Below are positions 8,531-16,964 of a DNA stretch of 55,466 bases, in pieces (positions within the stretch are counted from its first letter, which is position 1; each line of letters begins with the position of its first letter). The notes below the pieces were generated by a model that was given only the letters and a program-made list of their open reading frames with translations, did not search any database and was not told the origin of the DNA. The position numbers and the translations under genes were made by a program. The DNA is taken from assembly GCF_000204015.1 (NCBI RefSeq), contig NZ_GL883081.1, positions 170,321-225,786 on the forward strand. Reading direction: 5' to 3'. This DNA comes from Asticcacaulis biprosthecium C19 (GTDB lineage Bacteria; Pseudomonadota; Alphaproteobacteria; Caulobacterales; Caulobacteraceae).

Positions 8531-9568
8531 GTGCAAGAGGCCAGCGTCAGTCTAAAGGATATCATCGCCCACTCCTCCCGTGCCCGGGCGATTATGTCGG
8601 GCAAGGTCAACGATATCCGCTCCGTCAATACGGTGCTGCGCATGCTGGCATTAAACGCCCTGATCGAAGCCCGTCGCGCCGGCGAGATGGGCGCCGGCTT
8701 CGGCGTCGTCGCCGACGAGGTAAAGGCCATCTCCGGCCGTGTCGAGACCCTGTCCAAGGACATGGCGGTCGAGCTTCTGGGCGAAATCAATGCGCTGGAG
8801 AAACTGACCCAGGACATGGCGCTGGCCAGCCAGGGCAACCGCCTGACCGACCTGGCACACAATGCCATCGAACTGATCGACCGCAATCTGTATGAACGGA
8901 CGTGCGACGTCCGCTGGTGGGCAACCGACTCCGCCTTTGTCGACGCCGCTCAAAGCCGCGACACGACAACCTGCCATCACGCCTCCAAACGTCTGGGCGT
9001 CATCCTCGACGCCTACACGGTCTATCTCGATCTGTGGCTGTGTGACCTCGACGGCCATGTCATCGCCAATGGCCGGCCGCAGACCTACGACGTCACCGGC
9101 CGAAGCGTCGCCAACCTTCCATGGTTCCAGAAATCACGAAATCTTGCAACGGGCAATGATTTTGCTGTCGACGACGTCACCGCCAATCCGTGGCTCGGGG
9201 GTGCCCAGGTCGCCACCTACGCAACCGGCGTCCGTAAGAACGGCGACGCCGACGGCAAGCTGCTCGGTGTGCTCGGCATCCACTTCGACTGGGCGCCCCA
9301 GGCTCAGGCCATTACGCAAGGTGCGCGACTTTCCGCCGACGATCGCAAACGTTCCCGCGTCATGCTGGTCGACGCCCGCAGCCGTATCATCGCCGACTCT
9401 CAGGGCAAGGCCTCGTTGAACGAGAGCCTGAACCTGAAGACCGAAGGCCGCGACCACGGCCACTACACCGAACCGGACGGCACAGTCACCGCCTTCCACC
9501 GCACCCCGGGATACGAAACCTATCAGGGATTGGGCTGGTACGGCGTCATCGTCCAGAAGGCACCATAG
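8531..9568 (+). CDS. Cytosolic chemoreceptor-like protein: MCP signalling segment then Cache domain
   Basis: A 345-residue protein without membrane segments. Residues about 30-75 contain the conserved methyl-accepting chemotaxis protein tip (LALNALIEARRAGEMGAGFGVVADEVK). Only part of the usual four-helix signalling domain is present, and it lies at the N-terminus. The remainder, from about 120, resembles a Cache-type sensory domain (WWATD..., then the GVLGIHFDW strand, then a second half with MLVDARSRIIADS). This order is the reverse of a normal receptor. The GTG at 8531 is chosen because GGAGGG lies 6 bases before it; an upstream GTG (8507) has no such site. Its place just after puuAB suggests a role in sensing polyamines or their products, which is inference. 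Confidence 0.8.
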   Translation: MQEASVSLKDIIAHSSRARAIMSGKVNDIRSVNTVLRMLALNALIEARRAGEMGAGFGVVADEVKAISGRVETLSKDMAVELLGEINALEKLTQDMALASQGNRLTDLAHNAIELIDRNLYERTCDVRWWATDSAFVDAAQSRDTTTCHHASKRLGVILDAYTVYLDLWLCDLDGHVIANGRPQTYDVTGRSVANLPWFQKSRNLATGNDFAVDDVTANPWLGGAQVATYATGVRKNGDADGKLLGVLGIHFDWAPQAQAITQGARLSADDRKRSRVMLVDARSRIIADSQGKASLNESLNLKTEGRDHGHYTEPDGTVTAFHRTPGYETYQGLGWYGVIVQKAP

Positions 9569-9582
9569 ATAGCGCCGACCGA

Positions 9583-10689
9583 TCAGGAGCGTTTGTTACC
9601 GGCTGGCGCGGAGGGCAGTTCAGCAAGACGCTTTTGCATTGCGCCCGTCACGCCCGCCAAGGTGGTTTCGAGTGTGGCTGGAAAAGCTTCGGGGTCGAGC
9701 GTGACCTGGAAAGTCTTAGTCGAATAGCTCTTGCCGCCACCCGCCAACATGCCAATCATCGTGCCCGCCACGTCACCCAACTTTTCTCCGCGTGAGGTAA
9801 CGTCCTTGAACGCTGTGATCGGGGTTGTCGCGGGTACCACGACACGGTCGAGATACAACTCCTGACGCCCCTGGCTGGGGACGGGATTGGGCATGAACCA
9901 CAGCTTCGTCCGACTGGGGATAATCGTCATGACCGCCTTGCCGTCGATACTGACCGAGCCACTGCCGAACAGGTTGGAATATTTGCCACCGCCTTCTGAG
10001 GAGATGTCGACAAAGCCAACGGCCAACTCGACGCCCATAAGTGCCCCCGATATCTGCGCCGGAATGGCTTGTTCCGCGAAGGCCCTGCCCATGGTGTCAC
10101 CAAATCCGAGAGCGACCGACACGCCGCTGAAACGGGTGTCCTGGGAAGAGACATAAATGCCTTTCCCTGTCGGCCCATAAAAGGTCGACTTACCTTTTCC
10201 AGAGGTTTTGGTCTGCCACGGCGACGGCTGAAAGCTCGGCTTGAGCTTCTGCCAGCCTGCGCTGGCCTCGACCTCGGCGTCGGGAACGAGCACATAGCCG
10301 CTGGCCGTCAGACCGGCGAGAAAGTCCGTGTAAAGCCGGTCGACGGCCGCCTGCACCGCCTGCGAGTTGACGCCCTCAACGACAAAGGTCGAGTCGGCGA
10401 CCGCGCCGGAGCGGTAAGAGCGATCTTCCACGACCTTACCGGCCTGTTCAACCAACTCGACACTGAAGAATGGGGGAGCGATGCGCCCGCCTTCCGGCAG
10501 GGCAAACTTGCCGTAGCGGGCAAGCAAGGCATCGGCATTGGCCAGACCGTCGGCCGCCGATCCAATGGTGACGGACGGCGGCGCCTTGTCCTTCTTGGCC
10601 GCAAATGCCGGAGCGGCGACGAAAGCGGCAGTACCCGCCAGCCCCGTCAGGGCGGCACGGCGGGAAAGATTTTGAATCGACTGCGTCAT
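9583..10689 (-). CDS. Tat-exported protein of unknown function
   Basis: A 368-residue protein with a twin-arginine signal (SRRAALTGLAGTAAFVAAPAFA, cleavage expected near residue 30) and a soluble remainder. I do not recognise a domain. The mature part is rich in small residues and strands, with a glycine-rich GGGKYSNLFGSGSVSIDG segment around the middle. Nothing marks an enzyme active site. It converges on the chemoreceptor-like gene (15-base gap) and is followed by about 94 bases of spacer to the site-2 protease gene, so it may be a single-gene unit. Confidence 0.75.
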   Translation of the reverse strand: MTQSIQNLSRRAALTGLAGTAAFVAAPAFAAKKDKAPPSVTIGSAADGLANADALLARYGKFALPEGGRIAPPFFSVELVEQAGKVVEDRSYRSGAVADSTFVVEGVNSQAVQAAVDRLYTDFLAGLTASGYVLVPDAEVEASAGWQKLKPSFQPSPWQTKTSGKGKSTFYGPTGKGIYVSSQDTRFSGVSVALGFGDTMGRAFAEQAIPAQISGALMGVELAVGFVDISSEGGGKYSNLFGSGSVSIDGKAVMTIIPSRTKLWFMPNPVPSQGRQELYLDRVVVPATTPITAFKDVTSRGEKLGDVAGTMIGMLAGGGKSYSTKTFQVTLDPEAFPATLETTLAGVTGAMQKRLAELPSAPAGNKRS

Positions 10690-10783
10690 GGAAACTCCCG
10701 AATGAAAACGCCGTTACACATGTGTGTAACCCTTGGACGCTTCATTGCAGCGGTTCAAATGACAAACATCGTAAGGTGTTGAT

Positions 10784-11512
10784 TTACCACAGGCGGAAAC
10801 GGCCGAGTCCCAGGAACACGGGCGCCAGGTCGATCCCGAGCGCCCCGGTAATCGCCAGCATGATCGGCATGATGATGCGATAGCCAAAGAAGAACACCAG
10901 GACCAGCAGCGCGACAATCATCAGCCCGCTCACCTGTGGCGAAACAGCGTTTCGCCAGCGCTGGGGCAGATACGGGCTGATAGCGCCAAACCCATCCAGG
11001 CCGGGAATGGGCAACATGTTGAGGATAAAGGCCGTCAGCAGGAAGAAAAAAAGGACCATCAGCGAGACGAAAAGCGCCGGCAGCCCCTGCAGTGCAACGG
11101 CGCCGAAATAGACCAGAACCGCACAGATCAGTGTCGCCGCGGGCCCAGCCAACGAAATAGCCGACTGATGCCACCGCTTGCGGATCAGGTCGGTGCGAAT
11201 CATGACCGCCCCGCCTGGCAGGCCTATCCCACCCATGACCAGAGCAATAATCGGCAGGATCAGCGACGTCGGGCCGTAAAAATAATGGCGCGGGTCCAGG
11301 GTCAGGTAGCCACTGCCGGCGACGGTGTAGTCACCGAACTTCGAGGCCACAAGAGCATGGGCATATTCGTGCAGGCACAGGCTGATCAGCCAGCCCAACA
11401 GCACGAATACAAACGTCAGGAGGGCGAGATCCGGCGCCAGGGCAAGAAGAAAGCCCGTCGCAGCAAAAGCGGCGAGCAGGCCAATGAAGAGCCAGCTTAT
11501 GTTGTTTTTCAT
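10784..11512 (-). CDS. Site-2 protease family (M50) membrane metalloprotease
   Basis: A 242-residue protein with about six hydrophobic segments. The zinc site HEYAH (His48, Glu49, His52) lies in a transmembrane helix, and the third ligand is expected at Asp173 in NMLPIPGLDGF. It has no PDZ domain and no CBS pair, so it belongs to the compact M50 type whose substrates are mostly unknown. Intramembrane cleavage of a regulatory or membrane protein is likely. It is on the same strand as, and downstream of, the putrescine aminotransferase (39 bases), and could be read through from that operon. Confidence 0.88.
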   Translation of the reverse strand: MKNNISWLFIGLLAAFAATGFLLALAPDLALLTFVFVLLGWLISLCLHEYAHALVASKFGDYTVAGSGYLTLDPRHYFYGPTSLILPIIALVMGGIGLPGGAVMIRTDLIRKRWHQSAISLAGPAATLICAVLVYFGAVALQGLPALFVSLMVLFFFLLTAFILNMLPIPGLDGFGAISPYLPQRWRNAVSPQVSGLMIVALLVLVFFFGYRIIMPIMLAITGALGIDLAPVFLGLGRFRLW

Positions 11513-11551
11513 AGGCGATAGATGACCTGTTCGCGCCTGGGATGCAAGCGC

Positions 11552-12958
11552 CTACAAGGCCCGCAGAACCGGTTCAGCCTCATTCAGCGATTGGTGCAGG
11601 ATGTCGACCAGGCGGTCAATTTCCGCTTCGGTGATGATGAGCGGCGGACACATGACCAAGCTGTCCCGGATACCGCGAACCATCAAACCGTTCTTAATGC
11701 ACAGGTCGCGGACAATCGGTCCTGCCGTGCCCTCTTTGCCGGTAAAACGCTTGTTAGTACCCGGTTCAGAGACGATTTCCACCGCCCCGATCAGGCCGAT
11801 TGAGCGCGCCTCTCCGACCAACGGGTGGTTCTCAAGACGTTTTAACACCTTGGCCAGGTAAGGCCCGGTAACCGTGCGGGTCCGTTCGATCAGGTCTTCG
11901 TTTTCCATGATCTCGATATTGGCCAGGGCCACGGCGCAACAGGTCGGGTGGCCGCTATAGGTATAGCCGTGCACGAAATCACCACCGTGTTCGACCAGGG
12001 TATTGACGATCTCGCTCGACACGCCGACAGCGGAAATCGGCAGGTATCCAGACGACAGCCCCTTGGCCATGGCGATCAGGTCGGGCTTGATCCCCCAATG
12101 CTGGTGGCCGAACCAATGACCCAGTCGACCAAAGCCACAGATGACTTCGTCACAGATCAGCAGGATGCCATACTTGCGGCAAATGGCCTCGACCTTGGGC
12201 CAATAGCTGTCGGGAGGAATGATAACGCCGCCGGCGCCCTGAACCGGCTCACCGATGAAGGCGGCGACATTCTCCGCGCCGACGCCGAGAATACGTTCCT
12301 CGATCGAATTGGCGACACGTGTCGCGAAGGCGTCCGGATCTTCGCCGAAGCCCTCACCAAATTGATAGGGTTGCAACACATGCTCTACGCCAGGAATCGG
12401 CAGATCGCCCTGCTCATGCATGAACGTCATGCCGCCCAGCGACGCACCGGCTACCGTTGAGCCGTGATAGGCATTCTTGCGCGAAATGAAAATTTTGCGC
12501 TTCGGCTGGCCCTTCAGCGCCCAGTAGTGGCGGACGAGACGGAAGATGGTGTCATTGGCCTCGGAACCCGATGAATTGAAAAAGACGTGGGTCAGGGCCG
12601 GATTGGAAGCCTGCATCTTCTCGGCGATTTTGGCCGCGAGCCGCACGGGCGGCGGTGTCGCCGTCTTGAAGAAGGTGTTGTAGTAGGGCAGTTCCAGCAT
12701 CTGCTCATAGGCAACGCGCGCCAGTTCGTCTCGGCCATAGCCGACATTGACGCACCACAGCCCGGCCATACCATCCAGGAGCGACTTGCCTTCGGCGTCG
12801 GTGATGGTGCAGCCCTCGGCACGGGTGATGATGCGCGACCCGCCCAGTTCGCGTTGCAATTTGTAATCCGATTGCGCCGGCAGATGGTGCGCCAGGTCGA
12901 GACGGCGCAATTCGCCCACGTCATAGTTTCGGATAGGCTTTTGGACAGGCAGGGTCAT
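11552..12958 (-). CDS. spuC: Putrescine:pyruvate-type class III aminotransferase (SpuC-like)
   Basis: A 468-residue PLP enzyme of the omega-aminotransferase group. It would transfer the amino group of putrescine (or cadaverine/spermidine) to pyruvate, giving 4-aminobutyraldehyde. Features seen include the GLWCVNVGYGR active-site entry, the phosphate-binding SSGSEANDT segment, the aspartate in the LLICDEVICGFGR motif, and the lysine that forms the Schiff base in IAMAKGLSSGYLPISAV. The family also includes other diamine and omega-amino acid aminotransferases, so exact substrate is inferred from context. It has its own operator 59 bases upstream (13017-13030) and follows puuD on the same strand. 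Confidence 0.85.
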   Translation of the reverse strand: MTLPVQKPIRNYDVGELRRLDLAHHLPAQSDYKLQRELGGSRIITRAEGCTITDAEGKSLLDGMAGLWCVNVGYGRDELARVAYEQMLELPYYNTFFKTATPPPVRLAAKIAEKMQASNPALTHVFFNSSGSEANDTIFRLVRHYWALKGQPKRKIFISRKNAYHGSTVAGASLGGMTFMHEQGDLPIPGVEHVLQPYQFGEGFGEDPDAFATRVANSIEERILGVGAENVAAFIGEPVQGAGGVIIPPDSYWPKVEAICRKYGILLICDEVICGFGRLGHWFGHQHWGIKPDLIAMAKGLSSGYLPISAVGVSSEIVNTLVEHGGDFVHGYTYSGHPTCCAVALANIEIMENEDLIERTRTVTGPYLAKVLKRLENHPLVGEARSIGLIGAVEIVSEPGTNKRFTGKEGTAGPIVRDLCIKNGLMVRGIRDSLVMCPPLIITEAEIDRLVDILHQSLNEAEPVLRAL

Positions 12959-13016
12959 GGCGCGCTCATTAAAAACTGAGCGCCAATCTGATTCTAAATT
13001 TTATCGAAAGTCAAAT

Positions 13017-13030
13017 ATTGTGATCACAAT
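13017..13030. promoter_or_regulatory. Palindromic operator 2 (putrescine aminotransferase promoter)
   Basis: A second perfect ATTGTGATCACAAT palindrome, identical over 14 bases to operator 1, lies 59 bases upstream of the aminotransferase start. Its last base is also the last base of the puuD stop codon, so a regulated internal promoter sits at the end of puuD. Confidence 0.8.
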
Positions 13031-13794
13031 TATGCGTGTTCCGCCACGGGCGCCAAAATGGATTGCCCACGTAGGGCGCGTCCCATCAGGCGGAAGAACT
13101 GCTGACTTTGCGGATGACGTTCCACCTGCCATTCCGGGTGCCATTGCACGGCAAGAAGCTGGCAGCCGCCGATATTAGCGCTGACGGCTTCGACCAGGCC
13201 GTCGGGCGCAATGGCCTCGACGACCAACCCGTCCCCCAACCGGCCAATGCCCTGATAATGCACAGAATTGACCCACATGCGGTCGGCGCCGTAAACCCCG
13301 TGCAGAACCCCGCCGGGCGTCAGGCTTACGTCGTGGCCGTGGTCGAACATGGCATCGAACGACGCCTCATCCGGGGCGTGGTGCGCGATCATGCCATTAC
13401 CGCCACGACCGACATCGGTGCGCAGCGTGCCGCCCAGGACCACATTGATTTCCTGAAAACCGCGGCAGATGCCGAAGACCGGTTTGCCGATTGTGATCAT
13501 GCATTCGATCATGGCCAGAGACACCGAGTCGCGACCGGTGTCGAACGGCCCGGCACAGGAGTCGCTGCCGTAAAGGTGCGGTTGCAGGTTGGAGGGCGAA
13601 CCGGTCAGCATCAGGCCATCAAGGCGGCTGGACAGGGTGCGCGACACCTCGGCACCTGTCGGCGGGATCAGCAGGGCGTGACAATCACCGAACACCATCG
13701 CGGCGCGGACATAGCGCTCCATGACCGCATGGGCGTTCTCCACGCCAACGGTGCGGTTACAGGCCATGATGCCAATGACAGGTTTTTCCGTCAT
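13030..13794 (-). CDS. puuD: Gamma-glutamyl-GABA hydrolase (PuuD, class I glutamine amidotransferase-like)
   Basis: A 254-residue peptidase C26 enzyme that releases GABA and glutamate from gamma-glutamyl-GABA, the last Puu-specific step. The nucleophile Cys110 lies in FGICRGFQEIN, and the catalytic His219 and Glu221 lie in AVQWHPEWQ. The ATG at 13794 is chosen because it overlaps the stop of the preceding gene as ATGA. An upstream in-frame start would lie inside that gene. It is part of the tightly packed potFHIG-GNAT-puuD unit, linking uptake and degradation. Confidence 0.92.
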   Translation of the reverse strand: MTEKPVIGIMACNRTVGVENAHAVMERYVRAAMVFGDCHALLIPPTGAEVSRTLSSRLDGLMLTGSPSNLQPHLYGSDSCAGPFDTGRDSVSLAMIECMITIGKPVFGICRGFQEINVVLGGTLRTDVGRGGNGMIAHHAPDEASFDAMFDHGHDVSLTPGGVLHGVYGADRMWVNSVHYQGIGRLGDGLVVEAIAPDGLVEAVSANIGGCQLLAVQWHPEWQVERHPQSQQFFRLMGRALRGQSILAPVAEHA

Positions 13795-14027
13795 GATGTC
13801 AGGTCCAGGCGGCAAAAGATATCGTCCGGTGCCATCACCGGAAACCCAAAACGTAACGCATTACGGGGGATTTGGACATAACCATTTTTCGCGTAAAAGC
13901 CGAGTGCGCCGTCGAATTTCGCAATCGTGCCCACAGTGATGTCATCCAGACCGCGCAGACGGGCCTGCGCCAATAGGCAATCCATAAGGGCCTGACCATC
14001 GCCCGGCCGCCAGGGGCGAATCATCAT
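13791..14027 (-). CDS. Half-size GNAT-like protein between potG and puuD
   Basis: A 78-residue product resembling only the C-terminal half of a GNAT acetyltransferase. RPGDGQALMDCLLAQAR resembles motif A (acetyl-CoA pyrophosphate loop), and GALGFYAKNGYVQIPR resembles motif B. The N-terminal strands of a normal 140-170-residue GNAT are absent. It is unlikely to be simple debris: its ATG overlaps the potG stop (TGATG) and its own stop overlaps the puuD start (ATGA), so translation through it couples the two. It could be a degraded acetyltransferase kept for coupling, or a small functional protein. Low certainty about function, good certainty that it is translated. Confidence 0.65.
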   Translation of the reverse strand: MMIRPWRPGDGQALMDCLLAQARLRGLDDITVGTIAKFDGALGFYAKNGYVQIPRNALRFGFPVMAPDDIFCRLDLTS

Positions 14028-15139
14028 CAGCTCAGAAGCACAGCCGGGGAGCAAGCATGGAAGCTGAGCCACACCTTTTCATCCCAGGTAAAATCCTCCT
14101 GATCCCAGCGCGTCAGGTTCGGCCGCACCACCTTGACCAGGCTGCCGCCATTGATCTCGACCTCGAAAATGGTCTCGCTCCCGAGATAGACCAGGTGCTT
14201 CACCACACCCGCAATGACGTTGTAACCCTCGGGCGCGTCCTCAACCTTGGGAGGCTTGTCGGTCCGCTTGTGCATCTCGATCTTTTCCGGCCGCACGGCC
14301 GCCCAGACCGTGGTGCCGGTGGCGCCGGTGACGCCGTGGTCGAGATAGATCGGCCCGACGTCCTTGGTATTGATGATGGCATGATCGGGCTCATCGACGT
14401 CCAGCGTGCCCTCGAACATGTTCACACTGCCGATGAAGTCTGCGACGAAGCGCGAATTGGGGAATTCGTACAAATCAGACGGGCTGGCCACCTGCTGCAG
14501 CAGCCCGCGGTTCATGACGGCGCACCGCGTCGCCATGGCCAGGGCTTCGTCCTGGTCGTGGGTCACCATGATAAAAGTGATGCCAACCTTTTCCTGCAAG
14601 GTGGTCAGTTCGGTGCGCATCTGGTCGCGCAGCTTGGCGTCCAGGGCCGATAGGGGTTCGTCCAGCAACAGCACGCGCGGCTTCTTGACCAGGGCGCGCG
14701 CCAGAGCAACACGCTGGCGTTGCCCGCCCGACATCTGATCCGGTTTGCGCGGGCCAAAACCGCCCAACTTGACCAGTTCAAGAGCCTCTTCGGCGCGGCG
14801 GCGGCGTTCGTCGCCAGGCACACCGTCCATCTTCAAGCCGTACGCAACATTGTCCAACACGGTCATATGCGGAAAGACAGCGTAGGACTGGAACACCATA
14901 TTGACCGGACGCAGGTTGGGCGCCGTGGTCGACATGTCCTTGCCGTCGATCATGACCCGGCCTTCGGTTGGCATCTCGAACCCGGCCAGCATGCGCAAAA
15001 GCGTCGTCTTGCCGCAGCCTGACGGCCCCAACAGCGAAAAGAACTCTCCCTCGTTGATGGTCAGCGAGACATTGTCGACCGCCGACACCTTGCCGAAGCG
15101 TTTGGAGACATTCTCGAATTGAATAATCGGTTTTGTCAC
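14027..15139 (-). CDS. potG: Putrescine ABC transporter ATP-binding protein
   Basis: A 370-residue ATPase of the spermidine/putrescine importer family. Walker A GPSGCGKTT (about 38-46), the Q-loop VFQSYAVFPHM, signature MSGGQRQRVALARAL, Walker B RVLLLDEPLSALDAKLR and the switch His in THDQDEAL are all intact. A C-terminal TOBE-type regulatory domain follows (VWAAVRPEKI). It would energise the PotHI channel at the inner membrane. The start overlaps the potI stop (ATGA), and it is coupled to the GNAT-like gene downstream. Confidence 0.93.
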   Translation of the reverse strand: MTKPIIQFENVSKRFGKVSAVDNVSLTINEGEFFSLLGPSGCGKTTLLRMLAGFEMPTEGRVMIDGKDMSTTAPNLRPVNMVFQSYAVFPHMTVLDNVAYGLKMDGVPGDERRRRAEEALELVKLGGFGPRKPDQMSGGQRQRVALARALVKKPRVLLLDEPLSALDAKLRDQMRTELTTLQEKVGITFIMVTHDQDEALAMATRCAVMNRGLLQQVASPSDLYEFPNSRFVADFIGSVNMFEGTLDVDEPDHAIINTKDVGPIYLDHGVTGATGTTVWAAVRPEKIEMHKRTDKPPKVEDAPEGYNVIAGVVKHLVYLGSETIFEVEINGGSLVKVVRPNLTRWDQEDFTWDEKVWLSFHACSPAVLLS

Positions 15140-16011
15140 TTTTTCTCTCCGGCGCCGCCATCATGGCCGGCGGTCAGGGCGCTGGACCCCTGGAATTTGA
15201 GGGCAAGGAAGGTCAGCAGGACGGTGACGACGATCAGTATGGTCGAAGCGGCATTGACCTCCGGCGTCACCGAGAAACGCACCATCGAATAGACCTTGAC
15301 CGGGAAGGTTACCGTATCCGGTCCTGCTGTGAAGAAGGTGATGACGAAATCGTCCAGCGACAGAGTGAATGCCAGCAAAGCGCCGGCGATCAACGACGGC
15401 TGGATATGGGGGATAACAACATCCATCAGGGCGCGGAAATCCGACGCCCCGAGGTCCTTGGCGGCCTCCTCGAGCTCCCGGTTGAAGCTGCCCAGGCGGG
15501 CACGGACAACGACGGCGACGAAGGGAAAGCTGAACGAGACGTGGGCGATAATAATGGCCCCCAGGTTCAATGGCCACGGCAAACCCTGCGGCCATGGCAA
15601 CACCTTAGCGAAGAAGACCAGCATGCCGACACCGAGGCAAATTTCGGGTACCACGATCGGCACTGCCATGGTGCCATCGAACAGGGTCTTGCCGCCGAAA
15701 CGGAAGCGCCACAGCACGATCGCCGCCATGGCGCCGACGACCAGCGAAATAAGGGTCGAGAAGAAGGCAATAGTCAGCGAATTCATGAAGGCGATGATCA
15801 GGCTCTCATTCTGGAAAGCCTGTTTGTAGTATTTCAGCGAAAAACCGCTCCACTGTGTGATGCTGCGGTCGTCGTTGAAGCTGAACAGCATCATTGTCAG
15901 AAGCGGCGCATACAGGAATATGGCGACTACGACCAAAGAGAGCTGGATCGGCCACCGGCGCAGATATTCCAGCGGCGCGGGTGGAAGTTTGCGGGACGGC
16001 GACTGGCTCAT
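15136..16011 (-). CDS. potI: Putrescine ABC transporter permease PotI
   Basis: A 291-residue inner-membrane permease with about six transmembrane segments and the EAA coupling loop EEAAKDLGASDFRALMDVVIPHI in the last third, which contacts the ATPase. The short N-terminal cytoplasmic leader and the SFNDDRSITQWSGFSLKYY periplasmic stretch after the first helix are typical of PotI/PotC. Its start overlaps the potH stop and its stop overlaps the potG start (both ATGA). Confidence 0.92.
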   Translation of the reverse strand: MSQSPSRKLPPAPLEYLRRWPIQLSLVVVAIFLYAPLLTMMLFSFNDDRSITQWSGFSLKYYKQAFQNESLIIAFMNSLTIAFFSTLISLVVGAMAAIVLWRFRFGGKTLFDGTMAVPIVVPEICLGVGMLVFFAKVLPWPQGLPWPLNLGAIIIAHVSFSFPFVAVVVRARLGSFNRELEEAAKDLGASDFRALMDVVIPHIQPSLIAGALLAFTLSLDDFVITFFTAGPDTVTFPVKVYSMVRFSVTPEVNAASTILIVVTVLLTFLALKFQGSSALTAGHDGGAGEKK

Positions 16012-16943
16012 GCCCGCCCCCCTTGAGACCTGGCCTGCGACCGAGCCTGGAAGACGCCTTGCAAAGCAATGGCGATGAAGGTGAGATAGACCAGGATGAA
16101 ACTGAGCGCCGCGCCGAACGGCCAGTTATTGGCGCGTTTGAACTGCGACTCGATGACATTGGCGATCATCTGCGACTCCGGCCCGCCCAGCATATCCGGC
16201 GTGAGATACGAACCCAGGGCCGGGATGAAGGTTATGAGGATACCCGAAGCAATCCCAGCCCCGGCCATCGGCACTACGACGTTGAACATGGTGCGGACGT
16301 GACCCGCGCCCAGGTCCAGCGACGCCTCCAGCAGTGAGCGGTCGAGACGGTCAAGCGCCGAATACAGCGGCAGGATCATGAACGGCAGATTGACGAAGAC
16401 CAGGCCGAAGACAACGGCGAAGTTGTTATTGAGAAGCGGCAACGGATCGAAGGCACCCAGCGCACCTCCGCTTACGCTGTTGATCCCGTTGTGCACGCTC
16501 TCCAGCCCCATATTGACGAAGCCCTTGGTTCGCAGGACCGCAATCAGGGCGTAGGTCCGCACCAGCAGGTTGGTCCAGAACGGCAGCATGACCATCAAAA
16601 GCAGCCACGGCTTCCATCGTTCCGGTGCGAAGGTGATGGCCAATGCGACGGGAAAACCCAGCACCAGACAGATGAAGGTCGTCAGCCCGGCAAACCAGAA
16701 GGACTTGAGGAACAGATTGACGTAAAGAGCGTCGCTGAAGTCGAGCCACCTAAGGCCCTTGAAGATCTTGCCGTAGTTCGACCACGTGCCGGTAAAGGCG
16801 ACATCGACCAAGCCCTGGTTTTCACCGAAACTGTACAGCCAGACGATGCTGAGAGGCGCGACGAAGAAGATGACCAGCCAGAATAGCGGGGCGCTCAGGA
16901 GGGTGAAAAAGAGCCCTTTTGCCTGGCGCCATGACTGTTCCAT
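16008..16943 (-). CDS. potH: Putrescine ABC transporter permease PotH
   Basis: A 311-residue permease with an N-terminal helix, a periplasmic segment (SFGENQGLVDVAFTGTW...) and a C-terminal six-helix core. The EAA loop reads LLEASLDLGAGHVRTMFNVVVPM. PotH and PotI form the heterodimeric channel. It lies 21 bases after potF, with the ATG at 16943 preceded by GAGAGG within 12 bases. Confidence 0.92.
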   Translation of the reverse strand: MEQSWRQAKGLFFTLLSAPLFWLVIFFVAPLSIVWLYSFGENQGLVDVAFTGTWSNYGKIFKGLRWLDFSDALYVNLFLKSFWFAGLTTFICLVLGFPVALAITFAPERWKPWLLLMVMLPFWTNLLVRTYALIAVLRTKGFVNMGLESVHNGINSVSGGALGAFDPLPLLNNNFAVVFGLVFVNLPFMILPLYSALDRLDRSLLEASLDLGAGHVRTMFNVVVPMAGAGIASGILITFIPALGSYLTPDMLGGPESQMIANVIESQFKRANNWPFGAALSFILVYLTFIAIALQGVFQARSQARSQGGRA

Positions 16944-16964
16944 CTGAGTCGCCTCTCTCTTTGC

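Noticed and set aside
13493-13500. Partial operator-like TTGTGATCAT inside puuD
   Set aside because: It lies in coding sequence, breaks the palindrome and is not near a start codon.
15133-16026. 297-codon frame antisense to potI
   Set aside because: Shadow frame with Gln/Asp/Arg-rich low-complexity composition opposite a proven permease gene.
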